Of a DNA stretch of 7,270 nt, positions 1 to 5,497 are shown piece after piece. The translations under genes were made by a program, and so were the position numbers. Source of the DNA: Anaerolineales bacterium (GTDB lineage: Bacteria; Chloroflexota; Anaerolineae; 4572-78; NAK82); the NCBI GenBank assembly GCA_024643945.1, contig JAHELX010000127.1:4763-12032 (forward strand), in the 5' to 3' direction. Each line of letters starts with the position of its first letter. The first letter of the stretch is position 1. A model generated the notes under the pieces. It did not search any database. It worked only from the letters and a program-made list of their open reading frames with translations, and had not been told where the DNA came from.

Positions 1-1330
1 CGATTGACTCGTTCATCGTCTGCATCGCTGGCTCGATGGGCTTATCTTCTATGACAATCTGCTGTGAGGCTACCACGATTGGGCTGGTAGCGGCTGACGA
101 AAAGACCTGCGCTTCGGCCGGAATGGCCGGCAGCATCACCTCATAGGGCAGCGATTTGACGAAGCCGGTCCGGCCCGGCAACGAGGTGAAGTCGGTCGAT
201 TCGCGGGCCGAGTTCATGGCCGGGATGTTGCCCGAGCTGCCCCACGTCGCCGAGTGTTGGACGATCCAGGTCACGACTTCTTCGGCTGCCGCCTCGCGCG
301 CCTTGTCATCCTGTACCGGGATGGTCAGCACATGGCCGCTGCCCCACGCGGCGGGCTTCGCAAACACCTGCGGCATGGGGAAGGTGCCCCACTTCAGTCC
401 GCTCTGGGCCTGCATAGCAGGGATCTGCCACGGGCCATCGGCGAGCATCGCCGTCTTGCCGCTCAGGAAATCCTGCAGCGGGCTGGTCTCGCCGACTGGC
501 ACGACGTTGTACTTGAAGACAAGATCCTGCAGCCATTGCCAGGCCTTCAGGCCGTCTGCTGCTGGATAATCCACCTTGGTATTATCCGCATTCAGGAAGT
601 TGTCGCCCTGTTGGTGCAAGAGGGCGTAGAACGTGAAGAAGGCATGGTGATTGGTGTACATGGCAAACCCGTACTGTTGGACGTTGCTGGCATCGAAGCC
701 GTCTTCACCTGGGTGTTTGCCATTTTTGTCAAAGGTTAGCGCCGTCGCCATCTTCAGGAAGTCATCCTGGGTGACCCAGTCGCTGGGGGGCGTCAGGTTG
801 GCCGTGGCGAACATGTCGGCGTTGTAGTAAACCGCGTGCATGTGGAGGTCCAGGGGAAAGGCATACTGCGTTCCTTGGTAGATGGTCCCATCCCATGCCG
901 GTTTGGCAAAATCGCTTTCGGTGAAGCCTGCCTGGCTCACAACCTTATCCAATGGCTCCAGCACGCCCTGGGCCGCAAATTGGGGGATGTCCGGGCCGTG
1001 CATGGCGAGGATGTCCGGCACGCTCTTGGAGCGCACCGAGACTACGAATTTCTCGAACAACGGTGTCCACTGCTGGGTAGTCAAGGTCACGTGGATTTTG
1101 GATTGGCTGGCGTTGTACTCGTCGACCATCTTGGCCATGACGTCCCGGTCGGGGCCAGTCCAGCCACCCCAGAAGTTGAGTTCCATGGCCTGGCCTGCCG
1201 GGGCCTCGGTCGCGGCGGCTGGCGCCTCGGTCGGCGTGGGCGGCGCTGCTGGCGCGGCGCCTCCGCCACAGGCAGCCAAGAACAAACTCAGCAGAGTGAT
1301 AGTCACAATCGACAGTCTTAACTTACGCAT
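1..1330 (-). CDS. ABC transporter sugar-type substrate-binding lipoprotein (partial, 3' end outside window)
   Basis: The reading frame is open from an ATG at 1330 to the left edge, giving 443 codons with no stop. The protein starts MRKLRLSIVTITLLSLFLAAC: a short basic N-region, a hydrophobic stretch and a lipobox (LAAC, Cys21), so it should be a signal-peptidase-II-processed lipoprotein anchored outside the membrane. Residues 22-47 form a Gly/Ala/Pro/Thr/Glu linker. The mature domain opens with LNFWGGWTGPDRDVMAKMVDEY, and SVPDILAMHG and MLADGPWQIPAMQ follow. This is the pattern of family-1 extracellular solute-binding proteins (MalE-like, carbohydrate uptake class CUT1). It would capture a sugar or similar solute and deliver it to membrane permeases, which are probably encoded beyond the left edge. 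The start is supported by AGGAGG 8 nt upstream. The exact ligand cannot be told from sequence. The length seen already fits most of a typical 400-450 residue family member, so little should be missing. Confidence 0.93.
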   Translation of the reverse strand, partial: MRKLRLSIVTITLLSLFLAACGGGAAPAAPPTPTEAPAAATEAPAGQAMELNFWGGWTGPDRDVMAKMVDEYNASQSKIHVTLTTQQWTPLFEKFVVSVRSKSVPDILAMHGPDIPQFAAQGVLEPLDKVVSQAGFTESDFAKPAWDGTIYQGTQYAFPLDLHMHAVYYNADMFATANLTPPSDWVTQDDFLKMATALTFDKNGKHPGEDGFDASNVQQYGFAMYTNHHAFFTFYALLHQQGDNFLNADNTKVDYPAADGLKAWQWLQDLVFKYNVVPVGETSPLQDFLSGKTAMLADGPWQIPAMQAQSGLKWGTFPMPQVFAKPAAWGSGHVLTIPVQDDKAREAAAEEVVTWIVQHSATWGSSGNIPAMNSARESTDFTSLPGRTGFVKSLPYEVMLPAIPAEAQVFSSAATSPIVVASQQIVIEDKPIEPAMQTMNESI

Positions 1331-1338
1331 CGGTTTTT

Positions 1339-1344
1339 CCTCCT
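1339..1344 (-). promoter_or_regulatory. Ribosome binding site of the solute-binding protein gene
   Basis: On the minus strand a perfect AGGAGG lies 8 nt before the ATG at 1330. It fixes the start of the lipoprotein, whose signal peptide begins immediately there. Confidence 0.8.
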
Positions 1345-1402
1345 GGTGCGAAAAAGGATAGTACATAAGACGGGTTGGAACTCTGTCGTCGTTTTAGCTT
1401 GA

Positions 1403-1431
1403 AATTTACCAGGCATATTAACTTATCTCAA
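1403..1431 (-). promoter_or_regulatory. Candidate sigma-70-type promoter for the solute-binding protein gene
   Basis: The minus strand reads TTGAGA (1431-1426, five of six matches to TTGACA), a 17-nt spacer, then TAAATT (1408-1403, four of six matches to TATAAT). The predicted start of transcription near 1396 would give a leader of about 65 nt ahead of the ATG at 1330. The -35 and the spacing are good, but the -10 is weak. The surrounding AT-rich sequence offers other possible boxes, so this is only a candidate. Confidence 0.35.
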
Positions 1432-1730
1432 CTTGTCTCGAAGCGCCACCTCCTTGTCTCTGATATTTGGCTCTCTTGGCCTGAGGTCTATCAACAATTG
1501 TTGGAAAACGTCGCTGTGTGGGCGAAACCTATATGGACTTTGGGTTGTAAGCCAGGTATCTGGTCTTTGGAGGAAAATCCTGGCAGATATGCCGGGTTGT
1601 AAAAAACCTATCTCCTGGCTGGTTAGGACCGATCATAGCCCCTGGTGGGAAAAAACGTTGCTCAAAATTAAATCGTGATAATGTCTAATATAAACCCAAA
1701 TCTATCGCTTGTCCTTATGCTCAACTAAAG

Positions 1731-1753
1731 TTAAGCTTAAGAGAATCTTAAGA
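1731..1753. promoter_or_regulatory. TTAAGA direct repeat with 11-bp period (candidate OmpR-class binding box)
   Basis: TTAAGA at 1737-1742 and TTAAGA at 1748-1753 are separated by exactly 5 nt, giving an 11-bp period. A third related TTAAGC lies at 1731-1736. The same bases form a dyad CTTAAGA-GAA-TCTTAAG (1736-1752). OmpR/PhoB-class regulators typically bind hexamer direct repeats with an 11-bp period, and such a regulator is encoded at 4086-4823. The assignment is inference: the box lies about 400 bp upstream of the solute-binding protein start. Confidence 0.35.
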
Positions 1754-1774
1754 TGTGCCTTCTGGTAAGGCACA
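1754..1774. repeat. Perfect hairpin, 8-bp stem
   Basis: TGTGCCTT (1754-1761) and AAGGCACA (1767-1774) form a perfect 8-bp stem around a CTGGT loop. No T-tract follows on either strand, so it does not look like a standard intrinsic terminator. It is the first of a run of palindromes extending to 2022. Confidence 0.55.
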
Positions 1775-1820
1775 CCTATCAGCCAGTGATTCTCATGATG
1801 GTACTGTGCCACACAAAAAA

Positions 1821-1869
1821 GTAGGACAATCTGTCAGATTGTCCTATCTTGCACAAGCTAACAGCTTGT
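1821..1869. repeat. Pair of related GGACAAnCT-type palindromes
   Basis: The first palindrome has 11-bp arms (1822-1832 and 1836-1846, sequence TAGGACAATCT) around a 3-nt GTC loop, and is preceded by G so that it begins GTAG. The second has 7-bp arms ACAAGCT/AGCTTGT (1853-1859 and 1863-1869) around AAC and ends in TTGTCC. The two share the pattern ACAA-x-CT...AG-x-TTGTCC, so they look like diverged copies of one palindromic unit. They resemble intergenic REP-like repeats. No function is assigned. Confidence 0.6.
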
Positions 1870-1899
1870 CCTGCGAAATACGGCTACAGAATACGAAAA

Positions 1900-1990
1900 G
1901 GGTGCATTCAATTTCGGTTGTAGGGGCACCCCTTGCGGGTGCCCAGGGCAGGCGAAAGGCCTGCCCCTACAACCGAAATTGAATGCACCC
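1900..1990. repeat. REP-like doublet inside a perfect 29-bp inverted repeat
   Basis: The outer arms 1900-1928 and 1962-1990 are perfect 29-bp inverted repeats (GGGTGCATTCAATTTC... outward to inward). Inside are two hairpins built on one plan. On the plus strand GTAG (1920-1923) is followed by GGGCACCC, loop CTTGC and GGGTGCCC (ending 1944). On the minus strand GTAG (1970-1967) is followed by GGGCAGGC, loop CTTTC and GCCTGCCC (ending 1946). One base (1945) separates them. GTAG plus hairpin is the known signature of REP sequences handled by TnpA_REP/RAYT transposases, and two such hairpins in opposite orientation make a BIME-type unit. The whole block could extrude as a cruciform or three-way junction. 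No RAYT gene is in the window. Confidence 0.8.
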
Positions 1991-1992
1991 AT

Positions 1993-2022
1993 ATGAAAAT
2001 AGGGTGCCCCAGGGCACCCTAT
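1993..2022 (-). terminator. Candidate intrinsic terminator of the signalling operon (perfect 11-bp palindrome)
   Basis: Arms 1999-2009 and 2012-2022 (ATAGGGTGCCC and its complement) are perfect 11-bp inverted repeats with only 2 nt between, so a few inner pairs would open to form a loop. Read on the minus strand, the GC-rich stem ends in TATTTTC, a short T-tract. It lies about 120 nt after the last gene of the operon (stop at 2140), so it is a plausible terminator. It also belongs to the palindrome cluster and shares the GGGTGCCC/GGGCACCC arms of the REP-like units, so it could be a repeat remnant instead. Confidence 0.4.
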
Positions 2023-2139
2023 CGGCATTCTGCCCGTAATGCTTGACCTGGCCAGTACCCTGTCAGACTAGTTATGATGAGACAAAGACCGCACCTATGG
2101 GGGCTGAGCCTGACTCATCAGGATTACTTTGAGCGGGCA

Positions 2140-2463
2140 CTAGGACGCGCTCCGCCTCACATAAGTGAGAATCTGCTGGCGCGCCTGGGGATCTTCACAC
2201 ACCCTGGCTAAACGTCGAAGCCGCGATCTAACCTGCCGTCCCTTGCGTAATGAGCAGCGACCCCCAGCGCAGTCTACCAGGCCTGCCGCTCGCATGTCGG
2301 CTATGATATCTTCCAGCAAGGGTATATCTCCAAGACACAACTGCTCGGCTATTTGTTGGATGCTCCAACTCGATTCGGAGTGCCGGCAGAGGAAAATCAA
2401 AAAGCGTAGCTTCTGGAATGAATCAATGTGATTGGCACGAATGAAGTTGACGCTGTCGTTCAT
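2140..2463 (-). CDS. Small winged-helix-like protein, last gene of the two-component operon
   Basis: This is a 107-residue protein with no recognised specific family. Residues 12-65 read as consecutive helices ending in a turn and a short wing: HIDSFQKLRFLIFLCRHS, then SIQQIAEQLCL and PLLEDIIADMRAAGLVDCAG. This is the arrangement of a winged helix-turn-helix domain, where SIQQIAEQL would be the first helix of the HTH and PLLEDIIADMRAAGLV the recognition helix. The C-terminal 35 residues are Arg-rich (GRQVRSRLRRLARV) and could help contact DNA. ATG at 2463 is preceded by AGGGG (2474-2470) with good spacing. The gene starts 36 nt after the kinase stop on the same strand, so it is probably co-transcribed and may be an output or modulating partner. 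It could instead be a protein-protein adaptor. No cofactor motif or transmembrane segment is visible. Confidence 0.75.
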   Translation of the reverse strand: MNDSVNFIRANHIDSFQKLRFLIFLCRHSESSWSIQQIAEQLCLGDIPLLEDIIADMRAAGLVDCAGGRCSLRKGRQVRSRLRRLARVCEDPQARQQILTYVRRSAS

Positions 2464-2499
2464 CGTAAACCCCTAAGGCGCACTTGCACTATGTCGGAT

Positions 2500-4086
2500 T
2501 CAAAGGGGGGCCAGGGTTGAAGAGCAGGCCGCGCTTGACGACGAACTCTCAGAGGTCGAATTTACCTCGGGCACAGCCCGAGGTCTGCGCTTTCGTCTGC
2601 CGCGCAGGTTAACCTCGGCCGGCGCCGGACTGGGAGTTGAGCGTTGTTGCTTATCTCGATAGTTGGCGAGCGTGTGCGCCAATGGGATCCAGAGCGTGAA
2701 GTGGCTGCCCTGGCCCGGGGCGCTTTCTACTTCCAGCCGGCCATCGTGGGCGACGACCAGGTCACGGGCGATGCTCAAACCCAGGCCCGTGCCCTGATTC
2801 GGGTCATCCGGCCGGTGCACGCGGTAGAAGGGGGTGAAGATGCGCTCTTGATCCTCGAGGGGGATACCCTGGCCGGTGTCGCTTACCCCAACCCAAACCA
2901 TGTCCTCGGTCGTGCCGCCGCTGACGGAAACCGTGCCTCCGGCGGGGGTGTACTTGATGGCGTTGCTGAGCAGGTTCCCCAGGGCCTGGCCCAACCGGTC
3001 GGGATCCACTTCCAACGTGGGTAAATCGGCCGGTACTGCCACCTCCCACTGCAGCCTCTTCGCTTTTGCAGCTTCTCGCCAGGGACTCAGTATGTGCGAC
3101 AACCACTCGTTAAGAAGGGTGGGTTGGCGATCCAGGTCGAGCTTGCCCACCACGCGCTGATGGAGGTGGGCCATGTCTTCCAGGAGACGCTGTAAGCGTC
3201 CCACCTCGGCTGCCATGCCGGCCAGCAACTCCTCCCGCAGCTCTGCGTCCTCGATGGCTCCGTGTTGCAGGGCCTGGAGGGCCGAGTGGAAGGCTCCCAG
3301 CGGGCGGCCCAGTTCGTGCACCAGGTTGGCCAGCAACTGGCGGCTGGCCTTCTCCACCTCGCGCCGGCGCGCCGCCAGGATGTTGACGGCGTGCGATAGC
3401 AGGCGCAGCTCTTCGGGGCCCTCTTCGGGCAGCGGCGTCAAGCGCTGGTCGCTGGCCACCTGGTAGATGGCGCGGGTGATATAGCGCAGGGGCTGTTCCA
3501 GGCCCACGACCAGGACCGAGCCCACGGCCGTGCCCAGGAGCAGGCCCACTGCCAGCACAGCCAGAATGAAATAGCGCAGCGGCATGACCCAGTCACGAAT
3601 GTTCAGCAAGGGGTGGCTCAACCGCACGATACCCATGAGCTGCTGATCGGGCCCCACCACCGGCGCCAATACGTCCACGACCTCCGCCTGGAGTTGCTGG
3701 CTGTAGGTCGTGCGCACACTGACTTCCCCGCTCAAGGCCTTGTCCAGGATAGGAAGATCCAGGCGTTGGCCCAGGCGTTCGGCGTCAGCCGGGTCACTGG
3801 AGGCTAACACGTGGCCGCTGGGGTCCAGCAGCATCATCCGCGTGGCTGACCTGGCGGTGGTCTGGACCAAAATGGCCCGAGCCTGGGCTGGATCATGCCA
3901 GATGTCGGGCCGGTCGTTGAGGGCATCGGCCACCAACACCGCGTCCCCTGCCAGCTCTTGGGACAGGTCGGGCAGCAGGATGCGCGTTTCCAGCACATGA
4001 ATCAAGGCAATACCGATCAAGGGGATGATCACTAACAAGGGGAGTACGTGGCTGAGGATAAGTCGGCGGCGCAATGTACTTAACAT
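2500..4086 (-). CDS. Membrane-bound sensor histidine kinase (HAMP-HisKA-HATPase)
   Basis: This is a 528-residue kinase. It has a first membrane segment at residues about 10-32 and an extracytoplasmic sensor region at about 35-165, with no recognised ligand fold. A second membrane segment (about 172-196) and a HAMP linker (about 197-248) follow. The HisKA dimerisation helix carries His257 in NLVHELGRPLG. The catalytic domain has an N box (NLLSNAIKY, Asn375), G1 (DTGQGIP, Asp403), F box (FTPFYR) and G2 (QGTGLGLSIA, 431-440). It should autophosphorylate His257 and pass the phosphate to the OmpR-type regulator encoded just upstream. The phosphoacceptor box is HELGRPL rather than the usual HELRTPL. 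After the catalytic domain ends near residue 470 there is a 58-residue tail with a basic patch (RGRRKRRPR) and a run of serines, unusual for this family. ATGATG offers two starts: 4089 overlaps the upstream stop (ATGA), while 4086 lies 7 nt from AGGAGG and is preferred. Confidence 0.93.
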   Translation of the reverse strand: MLSTLRRRLILSHVLPLLVIIPLIGIALIHVLETRILLPDLSQELAGDAVLVADALNDRPDIWHDPAQARAILVQTTARSATRMMLLDPSGHVLASSDPADAERLGQRLDLPILDKALSGEVSVRTTYSQQLQAEVVDVLAPVVGPDQQLMGIVRLSHPLLNIRDWVMPLRYFILAVLAVGLLLGTAVGSVLVVGLEQPLRYITRAIYQVASDQRLTPLPEEGPEELRLLSHAVNILAARRREVEKASRQLLANLVHELGRPLGAFHSALQALQHGAIEDAELREELLAGMAAEVGRLQRLLEDMAHLHQRVVGKLDLDRQPTLLNEWLSHILSPWREAAKAKRLQWEVAVPADLPTLEVDPDRLGQALGNLLSNAIKYTPAGGTVSVSGGTTEDMVWVGVSDTGQGIPLEDQERIFTPFYRVHRPDDPNQGTGLGLSIARDLVVAHDGRLEVESAPGQGSHFTLWIPLAHTLANYRDKQQRSTPSPAPAEVNLRGRRKRRPRAVPEVNSTSESSSSSAACSSTLAPL

Positions 4087-4823
4087 CATGCAGCCTCCTG
4101 AGCTTCCAGCTTGTAGCCCACGCCGCGCACGGTGACAATACGTTGTGGGCGATTCGAATTCTTTTCCAGTTTCTCTCGCAGCCAGCGGATGTGAACGTAG
4201 ATCACCTGAGATTCGCCCTGGTACTCTCCGCCCCACACCTGGGCCAGGAGTTCATCCACGGAGAGCACCTGCCCCGCTTCCAATGCCAGGGCGTGCAGCA
4301 GGTCGAATTGGCGTGGTGGAAGATCTATGAGCCGATCTCCCACCCTAACTGTGTGGGCTGCCGGGTCAATCGTCAGGTCACCCACGACCAGGGGCGCCGG
4401 TTCTGCTGGGGAGGGAGAGACTGGCTGTCGCCGGAACCGGCGCAGGACGGCCTTGATGCGGGCCAAGAGCACATCCAGGTCGAAGGGCTTGCTGATGTAG
4501 TCGTCGGCTCCATATTTCAGCCCCAATACCTCATCCAGCTCGCGCTGGTGCGCTGTCAGGAGGATTACCGGCACTCCGATCTCTGCCCGGAAGTGGCGCA
4601 GCGCTTCCAGCCCATCCATGCCGCGCAGTCCGACGTCCAGCAGGATCAGGTCGGGTGGGTCAAGGTGGACCAGGGCCAGGGCATCCTCGGCGCTGGCCGC
4701 AGTACTCACCCGGTAGCCAGCTTGTTGCAGGTTCAAAGCCAGGCTACGCAGCAACAGTTCGTCATCATCTACGAGAAGAATGTGATCGGACACTGAGCCT
4801 CTGGGATCTGGACCATCATGCAT
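4086..4823 (-). CDS. OmpR/PhoB-class response regulator transcription factor
   Basis: The protein has 245 residues from the preferred start. The receiver domain (about 13-130) shows the acidic pocket VDDD (Asp19-Asp20-Asp21), phosphoacceptor Asp63 in LILLDVGL, Thr90 in ILLTA and Lys112 in ISKPF, so all the chemistry of a functional receiver is present. After a Pro/Ala linker the C-terminal winged-helix domain (about 150-240) carries LTIDPAAHTVRVGDRLIDLPPRQFDLL-type strands, then a recognition helix in SQVIYVHIRWLREKLE and the VRGVGYKL wing typical of OmpR/PhoB proteins. It should bind tandem repeats in DNA when phosphorylated by the adjacent kinase, whose gene overlaps its stop by 4 nt. The start is uncertain. 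ATG at 4823 has AGAAGGG 5 nt upstream (4835-4829). GTG at 4793 (AGAGG just upstream) would give 235 residues, nearer the family norm. GTG at 4844 is less likely. Confidence 0.95.
   Translation of the reverse strand: MHDGPDPRGSVSDHILLVDDDELLLRSLALNLQQAGYRVSTAASAEDALALVHLDPPDLILLDVGLRGMDGLEALRHFRAEIGVPVILLTAHQRELDEVLGLKYGADDYISKPFDLDVLLARIKAVLRRFRRQPVSPSPAEPAPLVVGDLTIDPAAHTVRVGDRLIDLPPRQFDLLHALALEAGQVLSVDELLAQVWGGEYQGESQVIYVHIRWLREKLEKNSNRPQRIVTVRGVGYKLEAQEAA
4094..4099 (-). promoter_or_regulatory. Ribosome binding site of the histidine kinase gene, inside the regulator gene
   Basis: AGGAGG on the minus strand lies within the last codons of the response regulator gene. It is 4 nt from the ATG at 4089 and 7 nt from the ATG at 4086. 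The spacing favours 4086, and the arrangement indicates translational coupling of regulator and kinase. Confidence 0.7.
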
Positions 4824-4886
4824 ATGAGCCCTTCTCAACCTCACTGTCTCTGTTGTGGGATCTCTGTCGGTTTGCTTACGCCACTT

Positions 4887-5336
4887 TCATAGCTCTGTTG
4901 GAAGATGGATCCTGGAGGTGGGGTCTGGTACGGACCGGCCGTTCTGTTTCGCGCGCCGGATGGCCGGCAGCAGGTGCGTGCTCAGAGCGACCTTGGCCAC
5001 GAGATCGTCTGCGCCAGCGGCCAATACCGCCTGGTGGTAGCCCTCGGCATCCAGCAGGGACAGGGCGATGATGCCCACCTGGGGCAGCATAGTTCGCAGG
5101 CAGTGGATGGCCTCCAGGCCAGCCTGGCCTGGCATGTCCATGTCGAACACGACCACATGTGGCCGCAGCTCCTGAACTTGTGCCAGGGCGTCCTCGCCGC
5201 TGTCGAGGGCGCCCACGACGGTCAGTTCATCGTACCGTTTCAAAAAGCGCGTGGTAACGTGCAGGAAAGCGCGGTTGGCAGCCACAAGTAAGACGCGGAT
5301 TTTATGAGTCTCTGGGGGGTTTGTCGGCTTCGCCAC
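4887..5336 (-). CDS. Stand-alone receiver-domain protein with degenerate acidic pocket
   Basis: This 149-residue protein is a single CheY-like receiver domain (about 13-130) with a short Arg/Pro-containing tail and no output domain. The fold is clear: IRVLLVAANRAFLHV as strand 1, VVVFDMDMPGQAGLEAI with the likely phosphoacceptor Asp65, then GIIALSLLD (Ser93 at the Thr/Ser position), AAGADDLVAKVAL with Lys115, and LPAIRRA. It is closest in feel to NarL/FixJ-type receivers. The two acidic residues that normally bind Mg2+ after strand 1 are replaced by Ala19-Ala20, followed by Asn21, so ordinary phosphorylation may be lost or altered. It heads the operon: its stop is 63 nt before the response regulator start. 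The start is GTG at 5336, with GGAAG 7 nt upstream and no in-frame ATG before it. Possible roles are a phosphate-independent adaptor or a modulator of the neighbouring kinase and regulator. Confidence 0.88.
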   Translation of the reverse strand: MAKPTNPPETHKIRVLLVAANRAFLHVTTRFLKRYDELTVVGALDSGEDALAQVQELRPHVVVFDMDMPGQAGLEAIHCLRTMLPQVGIIALSLLDAEGYHQAVLAAGADDLVAKVALSTHLLPAIRRAKQNGRSVPDPTSRIHLPTEL

Positions 5337-5369
5337 ACTTCGTCTTCCATTCTCAAGGTTTGTACTCCT

Positions 5370-5399
5370 ACTATAGCATGAGTCAGATGACCCTGTCTA
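5370..5399 (-). promoter_or_regulatory. Extended -10 sigma-70-type promoter of the four-gene signalling operon
   Basis: The minus strand reads TAGACA (5399-5394, five of six matches to TTGACA), an 18-nt spacer, then TATAGT (5375-5370, five of six matches to TATAAT) preceded directly by TGC, an extended -10. Transcription would begin near 5363, leaving a leader of about 27 nt before the GTG at 5336. This is the best promoter in the window and would drive the receiver, regulator, kinase and winged-helix genes together. Confidence 0.65.
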
Positions 5400-5497
5400 T
5401 GAGGTCTTACCCTACCTGGACGAACAAAAAAGACCCCATTTCTGCGGCCGGGACTCCGGTACTATTGGATATCGGTGTGTTCAAGATGAATTGTTTG

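Larger units (their letters stand above)
1345..1753. other. AT-rich intergenic spacer without a recognisable gene
   Basis: I found no convincing coding sequence on either strand. The short open frames here have no ribosome binding site or family resemblance. The segment is clearly more AT-rich than the flanking genes. It holds an imperfect direct repeat about 52 bp apart: GGGTTGTAA followed by TATCT and CTGG, at 1542-1563 and 1594-1618. It also holds short dyads: CCAG-GTAT-CTGG at 1552-1563 and an imperfect one around 1578-1595. These could be regulator sites for the gene at 1330, but no known operator is recognised. Confidence 0.5.

Noticed and set aside
156..1361. Several plus-strand open frames over bases 156-1361
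   Set aside because: They are opposite-strand shadows of the solute-binding lipoprotein. Their translations have no recognisable domains and overlap one another.
1375..1982. Short plus-strand open frames in the spacer
   Set aside because: They lack ribosome binding sites, overlap each other and run through palindromes, and no family resemblance is seen.
1900..1990. tRNA or other known structured RNA gene
   Set aside because: The structure is a perfect inverted repeat with two GC-rich hairpins. There is no anticodon arm, T-arm consensus or CCA, and the GTAG-hairpin plan explains it better as a REP-like unit.
1900..2022. CRISPR array
   Set aside because: The repeats are inverted and mostly different from each other. 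There are no regularly spaced direct repeats with unique spacers and no cas genes.
2109..2122. Hairpin CCTGA-CTCA-TCAGG as operon terminator
   Set aside because: The stem is only 5 bp and no T-tract follows on the minus strand. The palindrome at 1999-2022 is a better candidate.
4090..4236. Upstream extension of the histidine kinase beginning at 4236
   Set aside because: It lies inside the winged-helix coding region of the response regulator in another frame. The AGGAGG at 4094-4099 and the membrane segment right after the ATG support the start at 4086 (or 4089).
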